Source: Cyclobacteriaceae bacterium | GTDB lineage: Bacteria; Bacteroidota; Bacteroidia; Cytophagales; Cyclobacteriaceae | Direction: 5' to 3' | NCBI GenBank assembly: GCA_009885605.1 | Contig: VFKK01000005.1 | Coordinates: forward strand, 1-19,599 | DNA length: 19,599 nucleotides | Part shown: in pieces, positions 1 to 6,008 of the stretch | Layout: every line of letters begins with the position of its first letter | Numbering within the stretch: position 1 is the first letter of the stretch | Position numbers and translations under genes: made by a program | Notes under the pieces: generated by a model | What the model was told of the DNA's origin: nothing | What the model saw: only the letters and a program-made list of their open reading frames with translations | The model's database searches: none

Positions 1-1
1 A

Positions 2-964
2 TTGGTCCAAAAAATGGTTGAGGAGCTTTTTGATTTATCCGAGGTGGCCGTTTTCCAGGGAAAAACTGATGTTGCCCAACATTTATTAAGTCTTCCATTT
101 GATCATATTTTCTTTACCGGAAGTCCGGCAGTGGGTAAAATAGTGATGAAGGCTGCTTCTGAAAATCTGACTTCAATTACTCTGGAACTTGGAGGCAAAT
201 CTCCGGCAATTGTCGATAAAACAGCAAATTTGAAAGATGCCGCTGGGAAATTGGTGTCGGGGAAATTTATTAATTGCGGTCAAACTTGCATAGCACCGGA
301 TTATATCCTTGTCCATCATGAACAATACAGTCAACTGGTATTGGAGCTCAAATTGTCTATTCAAAAAATGTATGACCCTATCTATAAAGGAATTGATAAA
401 TCTCCCGACCTCGCCAGAATAGTCAATGAAAGGCACTTTTTGAGAATTAACGGATATCTTACGAATGCAATTGAAAAAGGAGCTTCGTTGGAGTTTGGAG
501 GTAAGACTGATTTATCCCAGCGATACATTGAACCAACTATTTTGGCTAACGTCAACGATGAAATGGAAGTGATGCAAGAGGAAATTTTTGGACCAATTTT
601 ACCAATAATGACTTATCAAACTCTGGAAGAGGCAATAGATTACATTAACTCTAAACCAAAACCGTTAGCGCTATATTATTTTGGAAATGATTCAGATGCT
701 TCAAAAAAAGTCCTGACGGAGACCAGTTCAGGCAATGCGGTAATCAATGATTGTGTCTTACACTTCATACACAACGAATTGCCATTTGGAGGAGTTAATA
801 ACAGCGGATTGGGAAAAGCCCATGGCTATTTTGGCTTTCTGGCATTTTCCCATGAAAAGGGGATTCTTCGTCAACGAGTGGGATTCAACAACACATCTTT
901 GCTAAAGCCTCCATACGGACCTCAGGCTAAACAAATCATATCATCGTTAATCAAATGGTTTTAA
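2..964 (+). CDS. Aldehyde dehydrogenase, class-3-like (5' partial)
   Basis: C-terminal 320 residues of an NAD(P)-dependent aldehyde dehydrogenase, which oxidises an aldehyde to a carboxylate through a cysteine thioester. Visible motifs: FTGSPAVGK in the NAD-binding part (about residue 38), LELGGKSP with the general-base Glu at residue 62, GQTCIAPDY with the catalytic Cys at residue 96, EEIFGPILP near residue 190 and LPFGGVNNSG near residue 260. The APDY sequence after the cysteine and the ending with SHEKGIL fit the ALDH3 or fatty-aldehyde group; this group is usually about 455-470 residues, so about 140 are missing beyond the left edge. The TTG at base 2 is only the first in-frame codon visible, not a start. 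The stop overlaps or nearly touches the next gene, so the two are probably cotranscribed. Family assignment is firm; the substrate is not known. Confidence 0.93.
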   Translation: MVQKMVEELFDLSEVAVFQGKTDVAQHLLSLPFDHIFFTGSPAVGKIVMKAASENLTSITLELGGKSPAIVDKTANLKDAAGKLVSGKFINCGQTCIAPDYILVHHEQYSQLVLELKLSIQKMYDPIYKGIDKSPDLARIVNERHFLRINGYLTNAIEKGASLEFGGKTDLSQRYIEPTILANVNDEMEVMQEEIFGPILPIMTYQTLEEAIDYINSKPKPLALYYFGNDSDASKKVLTETSSGNAVINDCVLHFIHNELPFGGVNNSGLGKAHGYFGFLAFSHEKGILRQRVGFNNTSLLKPPYGPQAKQIISSLIKWF

Positions 965-966
965 AA

Positions 967-1845
967 ATGAACTCATTGCTCCAAATTAAATTTTTCAGGT
1001 TTTTAACTCCGGTTATATTCTCACTCTTTGTCTGGTCTTGCGATTCAGGCAAGGATGAAGATCCTGATGGGCTTTTGCCTGCGGTAAATCTGGTAAATCA
1101 AGCCTATGGGACAGATCCAAAACAAACCTTAGACGTGTATTTGCCTGCGGGAAGATCTATTGAAGAAACTCCCCTCCTTATATATATACACGGTGGAGCT
1201 TGGATTGATGGAAGTAAAAGTGAATTCATAGAATTTCAATCACTTATGGGAAAGTCATTCCCAGGATACGCTTTTGTATCGATCGACTATCGGCTTTTCA
1301 ATCTGAATAATGGAAACAACAAATTCCCAACCCAGGAAAATGACGTGCTTAAATCAATTGAATACATAATGAGTAAAACTGCGGGCTGGAATATTTCCAA
1401 TAAAATAATCCTCGCAGGAGCCAGTGCGGGAGGATATTTGGCACTTTTGCATGGTTACAAACATCAGGATATTGGCAATATCCAGGCAGTAATCGCCTTT
1501 TTTCCACCTACCGATCTTGCTCCCTTTTATAAATTTAACTCCATTACGTCCGGGCTGCTAACTGGTCTTATTGGCGGTTCTCCAGTAGAACAACCGAGAA
1601 TATATTCAGCAACAAGCCCTGTTACTTTTATTAATGAAAAATCCATTCCGACTGTGTTTTTCCATGGCACAACGGATACTGTGGTACCAATCAGCCAAAG
1701 TGAAATTCTGAAAAAGGAATTGGAATCCGTTAGCGCTCCTTTTCTGTACAAATCAATTCCCGGGCAAGGACATGGATTCACAGAGGCCACATATGCCACG
1801 TTGATTCAGGAAGCTTCTGTTTATTTAAAGACTGTCTTGAAATAA
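967..1845 (+). CDS. Lipoprotein alpha/beta hydrolase (esterase/BD-FAE-like)
   Basis: Predicted serine esterase of 292 residues. The N-terminus is a lipoprotein signal with a hydrophobic run ending in VWSC (Cys25), followed by DSGKDEDPD, an acidic stretch like the export signal of Bacteroidota surface lipoproteins. The alpha/beta hydrolase core shows HGGAW (oxyanion hole, residues 75-79), GASAGG with nucleophile Ser153, Asp237 in GTTDTVV and His269 in GQGHGF, so the triad is complete. An in-frame ATG at 955 would overlap the aldehyde dehydrogenase by 10 bases; the ATG at 967 is preferred because it gives a compact signal peptide and starts two bases after the upstream stop. The gene ends at a strong hairpin. 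Substrate unknown; small acyl or carbohydrate esters are plausible for this fold. Confidence 0.88.
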   Translation: MNSLLQIKFFRFLTPVIFSLFVWSCDSGKDEDPDGLLPAVNLVNQAYGTDPKQTLDVYLPAGRSIEETPLLIYIHGGAWIDGSKSEFIEFQSLMGKSFPGYAFVSIDYRLFNLNNGNNKFPTQENDVLKSIEYIMSKTAGWNISNKIILAGASAGGYLALLHGYKHQDIGNIQAVIAFFPPTDLAPFYKFNSITSGLLTGLIGGSPVEQPRIYSATSPVTFINEKSIPTVFFHGTTDTVVPISQSEILKKELESVSAPFLYKSIPGQGHGFTEATYATLIQEASVYLKTVLK

Positions 1846-1848
1846 AAA

Positions 1849-1868
1849 AACCCGGTTAAGACCGGGTT
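1849..1868. terminator. Bidirectional terminator between convergent genes
   Basis: Perfect 8-bp inverted repeat aacccggt / accgggtt with a 4-base loop. Read on the minus strand it is followed at once by a run of seven T (bases 1850 to 1844), making it a good intrinsic terminator for the sigma-factor operon. On the plus strand a T run follows after a short spacer (1873-1880), so it may also end the hydrolase transcript. Confidence 0.85.
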
Positions 1869-1879
1869 ACCAAATTTTT

Positions 1880-2113
1880 TCAGACTTTTTGAAGTCCCGT
1901 AGATTGAGCCCTCAATTTGATGGCTTTTACTACTTTTTCTGAAGGTGAAAGCTGGATTTGTTCCAGTTGATCAAGTGTGCTCAGCATCTCCACATATTCT
2001 TGCATCAGCGATTCATCACTATGCAAGGCTTGCACCAAAAGATCTTGCTCCACCTCGTTCATTTCCTGATAGATATACCTGATCAGGTCATTTGGGGTAA
2101 ATGGTTTTATCAT
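1880..2113 (-). CDS. Small protein downstream of ECF sigma factor, candidate minimal anti-sigma
   Basis: A 77-residue acidic, soluble protein starting MIKPFTPNDLIRYIYQEM. Its start ATG (2113) lies inside the end of the sigma-factor gene, overlapping by 26 bases, which points to translational coupling. It has no signal peptide, no membrane segment and no HxxxCxxC zinc motif. The first 45 residues, with DLIRYIYQEMNEVEQ and a following helix rich in Glu and Leu, resemble the short N-terminal helical part of Bacteroidota anti-sigma proteins. I infer a regulator of the sigma factor from that resemblance and the overlap, but there is no direct proof. A TTG at 2119 would add two residues; the ATG is preferred. 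Confidence 0.72.
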   Translation of the reverse strand: MIKPFTPNDLIRYIYQEMNEVEQDLLVQALHSDESLMQEYVEMLSTLDQLEQIQLSPSEKVVKAIKLRAQSTGLQKV

Positions 2114-2690
2114 AGGCAAAGTTTAATTGTTTCATTTTCTTTCTCAAGTGGATGAGTGCATAGCGCATTCTTCCCAAAGCGGTATTGATACTGACTCCAG
2201 TCTGATCAGCAATCTCCTGGAAACTCATATCGACATAATATCTCATGATCAAGACTTCCTTTTGTGTTTCAGGAAGTTCTTCAATCAAGCGTTTTACCAG
2301 ATCTATACCTTCGTCTCTGACCTTACGGTCTTCGATTGTTTCTTCCGAAAATTTGAGAGAATTGAAAATATTCGATCCATCCTCCATCAGGATTGTCGGA
2401 TATCTCTTGGCCTTTCTGAAATAATCGATGGCCAAATTATGAGCAATCCGCATTACCCAAGGCTGGAACTTTCCCTCCTCATTGTATTTGTCTGAATTGA
2501 TGGTATTCACCACCTTCACAAATACATCCTGCAACAAATCTTCGGCAATTTCCTGATCCTTAACAATCAGAAATATTGTGGTATAAATCTTCTTCTGGTA
2601 TCTGTCTACCAATAAATCAAATGCTGGCTCACTGCCATTTCGATACTGAGCAATTAGCTCGCTGTCCTGTGGACCTATTCCCTTACTCAT
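2088..2690 (-). CDS. ECF-type RNA polymerase sigma-70 factor
   Basis: A 200-residue alternative sigma factor that directs RNA polymerase to a set of promoters. Region 2 spans about residues 24-95: FDLLVDRYQKKIY, then AEDLLQDVFVKV (core binding) and WVMRIAHNLAIDYFRKAKR (minus-10 recognition). Region 4 spans about 130-185: LPETQKEVLIMRYYVDMS, then the helix-turn-helix QEIADQTGVSINTALGRMR. There is no region 1 or 3 and no added C-terminal domain. The ATG at 2690 is chosen over a TTG at 2711. This form, with EEGKFQPWVMRIAHN, is a widespread Bacteroidota type. The regulon cannot be read from the sequence; the next gene in the operon is the likely partner or inhibitor. Confidence 0.93.
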   Translation of the reverse strand: MSKGIGPQDSELIAQYRNGSEPAFDLLVDRYQKKIYTTIFLIVKDQEIAEDLLQDVFVKVVNTINSDKYNEEGKFQPWVMRIAHNLAIDYFRKAKRYPTILMEDGSNIFNSLKFSEETIEDRKVRDEGIDLVKRLIEELPETQKEVLIMRYYVDMSFQEIADQTGVSINTALGRMRYALIHLRKKMKQLNFAYDKTIYPK

Positions 2691-3036
2691 TTTAAGTTGG
2701 TTAATTATCAACGTAAAAGTCTAGGCCATAGTATCTGTTAAGGGTGGAAGAATTGGAAAAGCTCTAAAGTAGGATTTCAATAATCAACTTGCAAAGAATT
2801 CGAGAGGATTTTACAGCATTTAAATCGTAAAAAAAAGAATCAAAACCAGATTTTGATAATTGACAAATCCCCAAATTTAATTTTTTGAAATCGGTTACCA
2901 AGGCACCATTCAACCAATGACTGTGCCAGAAGATGTTAAATTCTGAGGGTGAAGATTCTTTATTTACCAGTTTCCACTCGGAAGATTTCAAAGGCTTTGC
3001 TTAACTTCGGGAGACTTAATATAAAATTTATCAATA
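2691..3036. other. Non-coding stretch between divergent genes
   Basis: 346 bases between the sigma factor (-) and the DUF3127 gene (+). It must hold both promoters, but no convincing TTTG-N19-TAnnTTTG pair is visible on either strand. A 75-codon open frame at 2764-2991 (-) begins with TTG, has no internal Met and no recognisable family, so it is not called. The stretch is AT-rich with runs of A or T and no clear repeat or stable hairpin. Confidence 0.5.
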
Positions 3037-3384
3037 ATGGAACTGAGCGGAAAAGTGATCCAGCAACTGCCCGAAGTAGGCGGTAATTCAAAAAGTGGTA
3101 ATGCTTGGAGAAAGCAAGAATATATCCTGGAGACAGGGGGACAATATCCTAAAAAGGTATGCGTGTCTATTTGGGGAGATAAAATCGATCAGTTTTCTCT
3201 GAAAGCGGGAGAGAATGTTACCATGGGAATAGACGTGGAAAGTCGAGAATACAACGGTCGTTGGTATACTGAAGTGAAAGCTTATAAAGTAGATCGCGCC
3301 GGCTCTTCAGGGCCCGTTTCTTCAGATATGCCGGAGGTTGACAGTTTCCACTCTGAAGGAGACGAGGACAGATTGCCTTTCTAA
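3037..3384 (+). CDS. DUF3127-family protein, likely OB-fold, with SSB-like C-terminal tail
   Basis: A 115-residue protein matching the DUF3127 pattern: ELSGKVIQQLPEV at the start, KQEYILETGGQYPKK in the middle and WYTEVKAYKVDR near residue 85. The beta-rich first 90 residues look like an OB-fold. They are followed by a flexible linker rich in Ser, Asp and Glu that ends GDEDRLPF. Acidic residues followed by a terminal Pro-Phe are the hallmark of bacterial single-stranded-DNA-binding protein tails (DDDIPF in E. coli), which dock repair and replication enzymes. I infer a nucleic-acid role; the family itself has no settled function known to me. The next gene follows 12 bases later on the same strand, so the two form an operon. 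Confidence 0.85.
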   Translation: MELSGKVIQQLPEVGGNSKSGNAWRKQEYILETGGQYPKKVCVSIWGDKIDQFSLKAGENVTMGIDVESREYNGRWYTEVKAYKVDRAGSSGPVSSDMPEVDSFHSEGDEDRLPF

Positions 3385-3396
3385 TAAAAAATTGTT

Positions 3397-3858
3397 ATGT
3401 GGGATGATTTTGAGGATGAGGAAGCGGAGTGGGATGATGATGGTGAATATGATCCCCGTAAAGAGCAAGAGAAAATCTACAAGCATCCTTTGATGGTCAA
3501 AGCCAAAGAAATCATTGGACTTACAAGGGCGCTGGTAGGCAGTTTGGATGAAGCCCGACGTGAGCTGTACGGAGGATTGATGATGGAAGACGCAATGGTG
3601 ATGAGTGCCAAATTTGCAGGAGCAGAATCAATCCCGGATTTTGTGTTGAAAATGGAAAAGGCGGTTATTATGAAAGTGCATGCAAAAAGTCTTAACTCCA
3701 TGACCTACCAACTGGCTTTAGAAGAAACTCATGCAGAAGAGCATTTGGAGCTTCTGCGCCAGGCGATTGAAGAATACAGGAAGCTTTTCATCGAATGGAT
3801 CAAGGCTTTTGATCCGGCTGAAAAATATGACGACGGTTGGGGAATTTTTACTGATTAA
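3397..3858 (+). CDS. Acidic conserved-looking hypothetical protein
   Basis: 153 residues, not recognised. The first 20 residues are very acidic (MWDDFEDEEAEWDDDGEYD). The rest is predicted mostly helical, with KHPLMVKAKEIIGLTRALVG near residue 30 and a long amphipathic helix around THAEEHLELLRQAIEEY. There is no signal peptide, membrane segment, cysteine pair or known catalytic motif. It lies 12 bases after the DUF3127 gene, so it probably shares its transcript and perhaps its process. The TAA stop overlaps the stop codon of the opposite-strand small gene through the palindrome TTAA (3855-3858). Four-helix-bundle or chaperone-like roles are possible but not supported further. Confidence 0.8.
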   Translation: MWDDFEDEEAEWDDDGEYDPRKEQEKIYKHPLMVKAKEIIGLTRALVGSLDEARRELYGGLMMEDAMVMSAKFAGAESIPDFVLKMEKAVIMKVHAKSLNSMTYQLALEETHAEEHLELLRQAIEEYRKLFIEWIKAFDPAEKYDDGWGIFTD

Positions 3859-4004
3859 AGCTTTCCTCCGCCAAATCTAAAACCCAACCACGCTCCTAAA
3901 ATCATTAAAATCAGAGTAATCCCTCCCAATAGTAACAAGACGTTCAAAGGGATTTCCCAGGGAACATCACCGATCTTAAATCGAATTGGTTTTTTCCAGT
4001 TCAT
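3855..4004 (-). CDS. 49-residue single-pass membrane protein
   Basis: A short open frame beginning MNWKKPIRFKIGDVPWEIP, then a hydrophobic stretch of about 22 residues (LNVLLLLGGITLILMILGAW) and ending LGFRFGGGKL. Basic residues before and after one membrane helix give a protein-like profile. It starts 38 bases after the purE stop and reads in the same direction. No family is recognised. It shares its stop with the convergent gene through TTAA. A hairpin at 4019-4040 lies between purE and this gene; its T run faces the plus strand, so read-through from purE is possible. Coding status rests on composition, frame length and the tidy fit between neighbours. Confidence 0.62.
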   Translation of the reverse strand: MNWKKPIRFKIGDVPWEIPLNVLLLLGGITLILMILGAWLGFRFGGGKL

Positions 4005-4018
4005 AAACTATAAATGAG

Positions 4019-4040
4019 AATGCGGCCCAGAAGCCGCATT
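4019..4040 (+). terminator. Terminator-like hairpin (plus-strand T run)
   Basis: Perfect 8-bp stem aatgcggc / gccgcatt with a 6-base loop. On the plus strand it runs into six T (4039-4044), then AC and five more, so it suits transcripts coming from 3037-3858 through the antisense of the small gene. On the minus strand, just after purE, the T run is weak, so it may only partly stop or protect the pur transcript. Confidence 0.75.
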
Positions 4041-4042
4041 TT

Positions 4043-4558
4043 TTACTTTTTCAGAATTTCTTTCCATCCTTTTTGCTCAATCTCAGCTGCCGACTCCTCC
4101 ACTTTTTCCCTAAGAGATTTTTTGTAGGCATCCAATCGAGAAGCAACCTCGACATCAAACGAACCAACTATAGAAGCTGCAAGAATTCCTGCATTTTTCC
4201 CACCGTTCAAGGCCACTGTCGCGACCGGAATTCCTCCTGGCATTTGCAAAATCGAAAGAATACTATCCCAACCACCGATTGAATTCGTGCTTTTGATCGG
4301 AACACCCACCACAGGCAAACTTGTCAGGGAAGCAACCATTCCGGGAAGATGTGCAGCTCCGCCAGCACCCGCAACGATCACTTTAATGCCTCGATCGCGT
4401 GCAGTTTCAGCATAGGATATCATTCGATGGGGGGTTCGATGCGCTGAAACTACAGTCAGTTCGTAGCTCACCCCAAGCTCCTCCAGCATTTCGGCTGCTT
4501 CCGCCATAATCGGCAGATCTGACTTACTTCCCATGATTATTCCGACTGATGGATTCAT
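4043..4558 (-). CDS. purE: N5-carboxyaminoimidazole ribonucleotide mutase PurE
   Basis: 171 residues, the usual length for class I PurE, which converts N5-CAIR to CAIR in purine synthesis. Seen directly: GSKSD (residues 10-14) binding the phosphate, SAHRTP (38-43) with the catalytic His40, GAGGAAHLPGM around residue 65, and a region with LQMPGGIPVATVA and NGGKNAGILAA. The start overlaps the purK stop by ATGA, so the two are translationally coupled. It works with PurK, which makes the unstable N5-CAIR. The C-terminal 30 residues are a charged helix of normal type. Confidence 0.98.
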   Translation of the reverse strand: MNPSVGIIMGSKSDLPIMAEAAEMLEELGVSYELTVVSAHRTPHRMISYAETARDRGIKVIVAGAGGAAHLPGMVASLTSLPVVGVPIKSTNSIGGWDSILSILQMPGGIPVATVALNGGKNAGILAASIVGSFDVEVASRLDAYKKSLREKVEESAAEIEQKGWKEILKK

Positions 4559-5703
4559 TGCGTTGATTTTATTTTGATTAGTTCTTTGATTCTGCTTGCT
4601 CTTTTCTTGAGGTTATCCACATTGTCATCAAGAATGGTCACGTGTCCCATCTTCCGAAATGGCTTGGTAAGTTTCTTGCCATACATATGGATATAAACTC
4701 CTTTTTCCGCTAAAGCTTCCTCTTGGCCTTCGACCTCAACAGGACCCGAATATCCTTCCTCTCCCAGCAAATTAATCATCGCTGCCGGACACCTCAGATC
4801 AGGATTACCCAATGGCCAATTCATCACCGCTCTTAAATGCTGCTCAAACTGGGAAGTAAAATTTGCCTCAATCGTATGATGCCCGCTGTTATGAGGTCTT
4901 GGAGCAATTTCATTGACGAGGACTTCTCCCGATTTTGTCACAAACATTTCAACAGCTAATATGCCAACCATCCCTAGTTTTAAGATTACATCCTTAGCAA
5001 TTTCCTGAGCTTTCTCCTCCACTTCCCTGCAAATTTCAGCCGGGGCAAAAAGAAACTCTACCAAATTCGCGGTTGGGTGAAATGCACATTCTACTGCAGG
5101 GTAAGAGACGAATTCTCCGGATTCATTTCTCGCTACGGTTACTGCAATTTCTTTTTCAAAATCAATCAGCTTCTCCAAAAGACCCGGAGCATCAAATGCC
5201 TTTTCCAAATCTGCTGCCGTTCTCAAAATCTGAACTCCTCTTCCATCGTACCCTTCTTTTCCCAGCTTATTCACTGCCGGGAGAAATCCGGAATTTCGGA
5301 TTACTTCTGCTTTATCTGCTGTCAGAATAAAATCTGCTGTAGGAATTCCATGCTGTTTGTAAAATTGCTTTTGGGCTCGCTTATCCTGAATCAAGCGAAG
5401 AATCTCAGGTTGAGGATAAACCTGCTTCCCTTCAGAGCTAAGCTTTTCAAGCGCCTCTGTATTAACGTTTTCGATTTCGACAGTGAGAACATCGCATCCT
5501 TGTCCGAAGGCATAAACAATATCAAAATCTTTCAGCGACCCGACTGTAAACTTTTGGGAAATATCCTTGCAGGGCGCATTCGGATCAGGATCCAAAATGT
5601 GGATATCCTGATTGTAGTTGATAGCAGATTGGATCAGCATCCGGCCAAGTTGACCGCCGCCAAGAACGCCAAGTATTTTTGATTGAGGATTTTTTAACGC
5701 CAT
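4555..5703 (-). CDS. purK: N5-carboxyaminoimidazole ribonucleotide synthase PurK
   Basis: 382 residues, ATP-grasp enzyme that joins bicarbonate to AIR with ATP to give N5-CAIR for PurE. Seen: the N-terminal GVLGGGQLGRM (near residues 12-22), KLGKEGYDGRGVQ in the ATP-grasp domain, VAVEMFV-type metal region (EMFVTKSGEVLVNEIAPR) and HNSGHHTIEA, all typical of PurK. It is followed by purE with a 4-base overlap. The start ATG is only 12 bases after a 15-bp perfect hairpin (5716-5755), so the transcript probably comes from upstream and the hairpin may regulate expression. Confidence 0.97.
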   Translation of the reverse strand: MALKNPQSKILGVLGGGQLGRMLIQSAINYNQDIHILDPDPNAPCKDISQKFTVGSLKDFDIVYAFGQGCDVLTVEIENVNTEALEKLSSEGKQVYPQPEILRLIQDKRAQKQFYKQHGIPTADFILTADKAEVIRNSGFLPAVNKLGKEGYDGRGVQILRTAADLEKAFDAPGLLEKLIDFEKEIAVTVARNESGEFVSYPAVECAFHPTANLVEFLFAPAEICREVEEKAQEIAKDVILKLGMVGILAVEMFVTKSGEVLVNEIAPRPHNSGHHTIEANFTSQFEQHLRAVMNWPLGNPDLRCPAAMINLLGEEGYSGPVEVEGQEEALAEKGVYIHMYGKKLTKPFRKMGHVTILDDNVDNLKKRASRIKELIKIKSTQ

Positions 5704-5715
5704 AAGAGCCTCAAA

Positions 5716-5755
5716 AATAAGACAATCTGGTTCAATAAATCCAGATTGTCTTATT
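5716..5755 (-). terminator. 15-bp hairpin between the DUF5670 gene and purK
   Basis: Perfect inverted repeat aataagacaatctgg / ccagattgtcttatt with a 10-base loop. On the minus strand it ends in TTATTTTTG, giving a terminator-like form after the DUF5670 gene stop (5768). It also lies 12 bases before the purK ATG, leaving no room for a separate purK promoter after it. It could be a terminator, an attenuator or a block to purK translation. Confidence 0.7.
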
Positions 5756-5767
5756 ACAATAAGGCAT

Positions 5768-5938
5768 TTAAGAAAAAGTACCTGAATAAATCACCTTCCT
5801 CCTATTAATCTTAAACAAGATTGCTATGATGGCGATTACAAGCAGAATATGGATCAACCCTCCCACATTGTAAACAAAAAATCCAAAAATCCATCCAATA
5901 ACCAAAATCACTGCGAATAAATAAAGTAGATTATTCAT
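5768..5938 (-). CDS. DUF5670 / lmo0937-family mini membrane protein
   Basis: 56 residues: MNNLLYLFAVILVIGW, a Gly/Phe turn (IFGFFVYNVGG), then a second hydrophobic helix LIHILLVIAIIAILF and the basic end KINRRK. Two membrane helices with the GxxxHILLVIA pattern match the small lmo0937-type family found in many bacteria, often linked to stress. It lies 70 bases after the MutS-like gene in the same direction and before purK. The C-terminal tail VIYSGTFS is a little longer than usual. Function in the family is not known. Confidence 0.82.
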   Translation of the reverse strand: MNNLLYLFAVILVIGWIFGFFVYNVGGLIHILLVIAIIAILFKINRRKVIYSGTFS

Positions 5939-6008
5939 GGCTCTAAAATTTAGGTATGTAATTGATTGTCTATGAACTTACGAATTCTTCAACGGGGAAG
6001 AAAAAAAA

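Noticed and set aside
2764..2991. 75-codon open frame on the minus strand upstream of the sigma factor
   Set aside because: It begins with TTG, has no internal Met, lacks family features and lies in the expected promoter region.
5077..5682. 201-codon plus-strand frame inside purK
   Set aside because: Antisense shadow of a conserved enzyme gene with no family features.
5704..5767. Possible purine riboswitch before purK
   Set aside because: Only one simple stem is present; the three-way junction of purine riboswitches is not seen.
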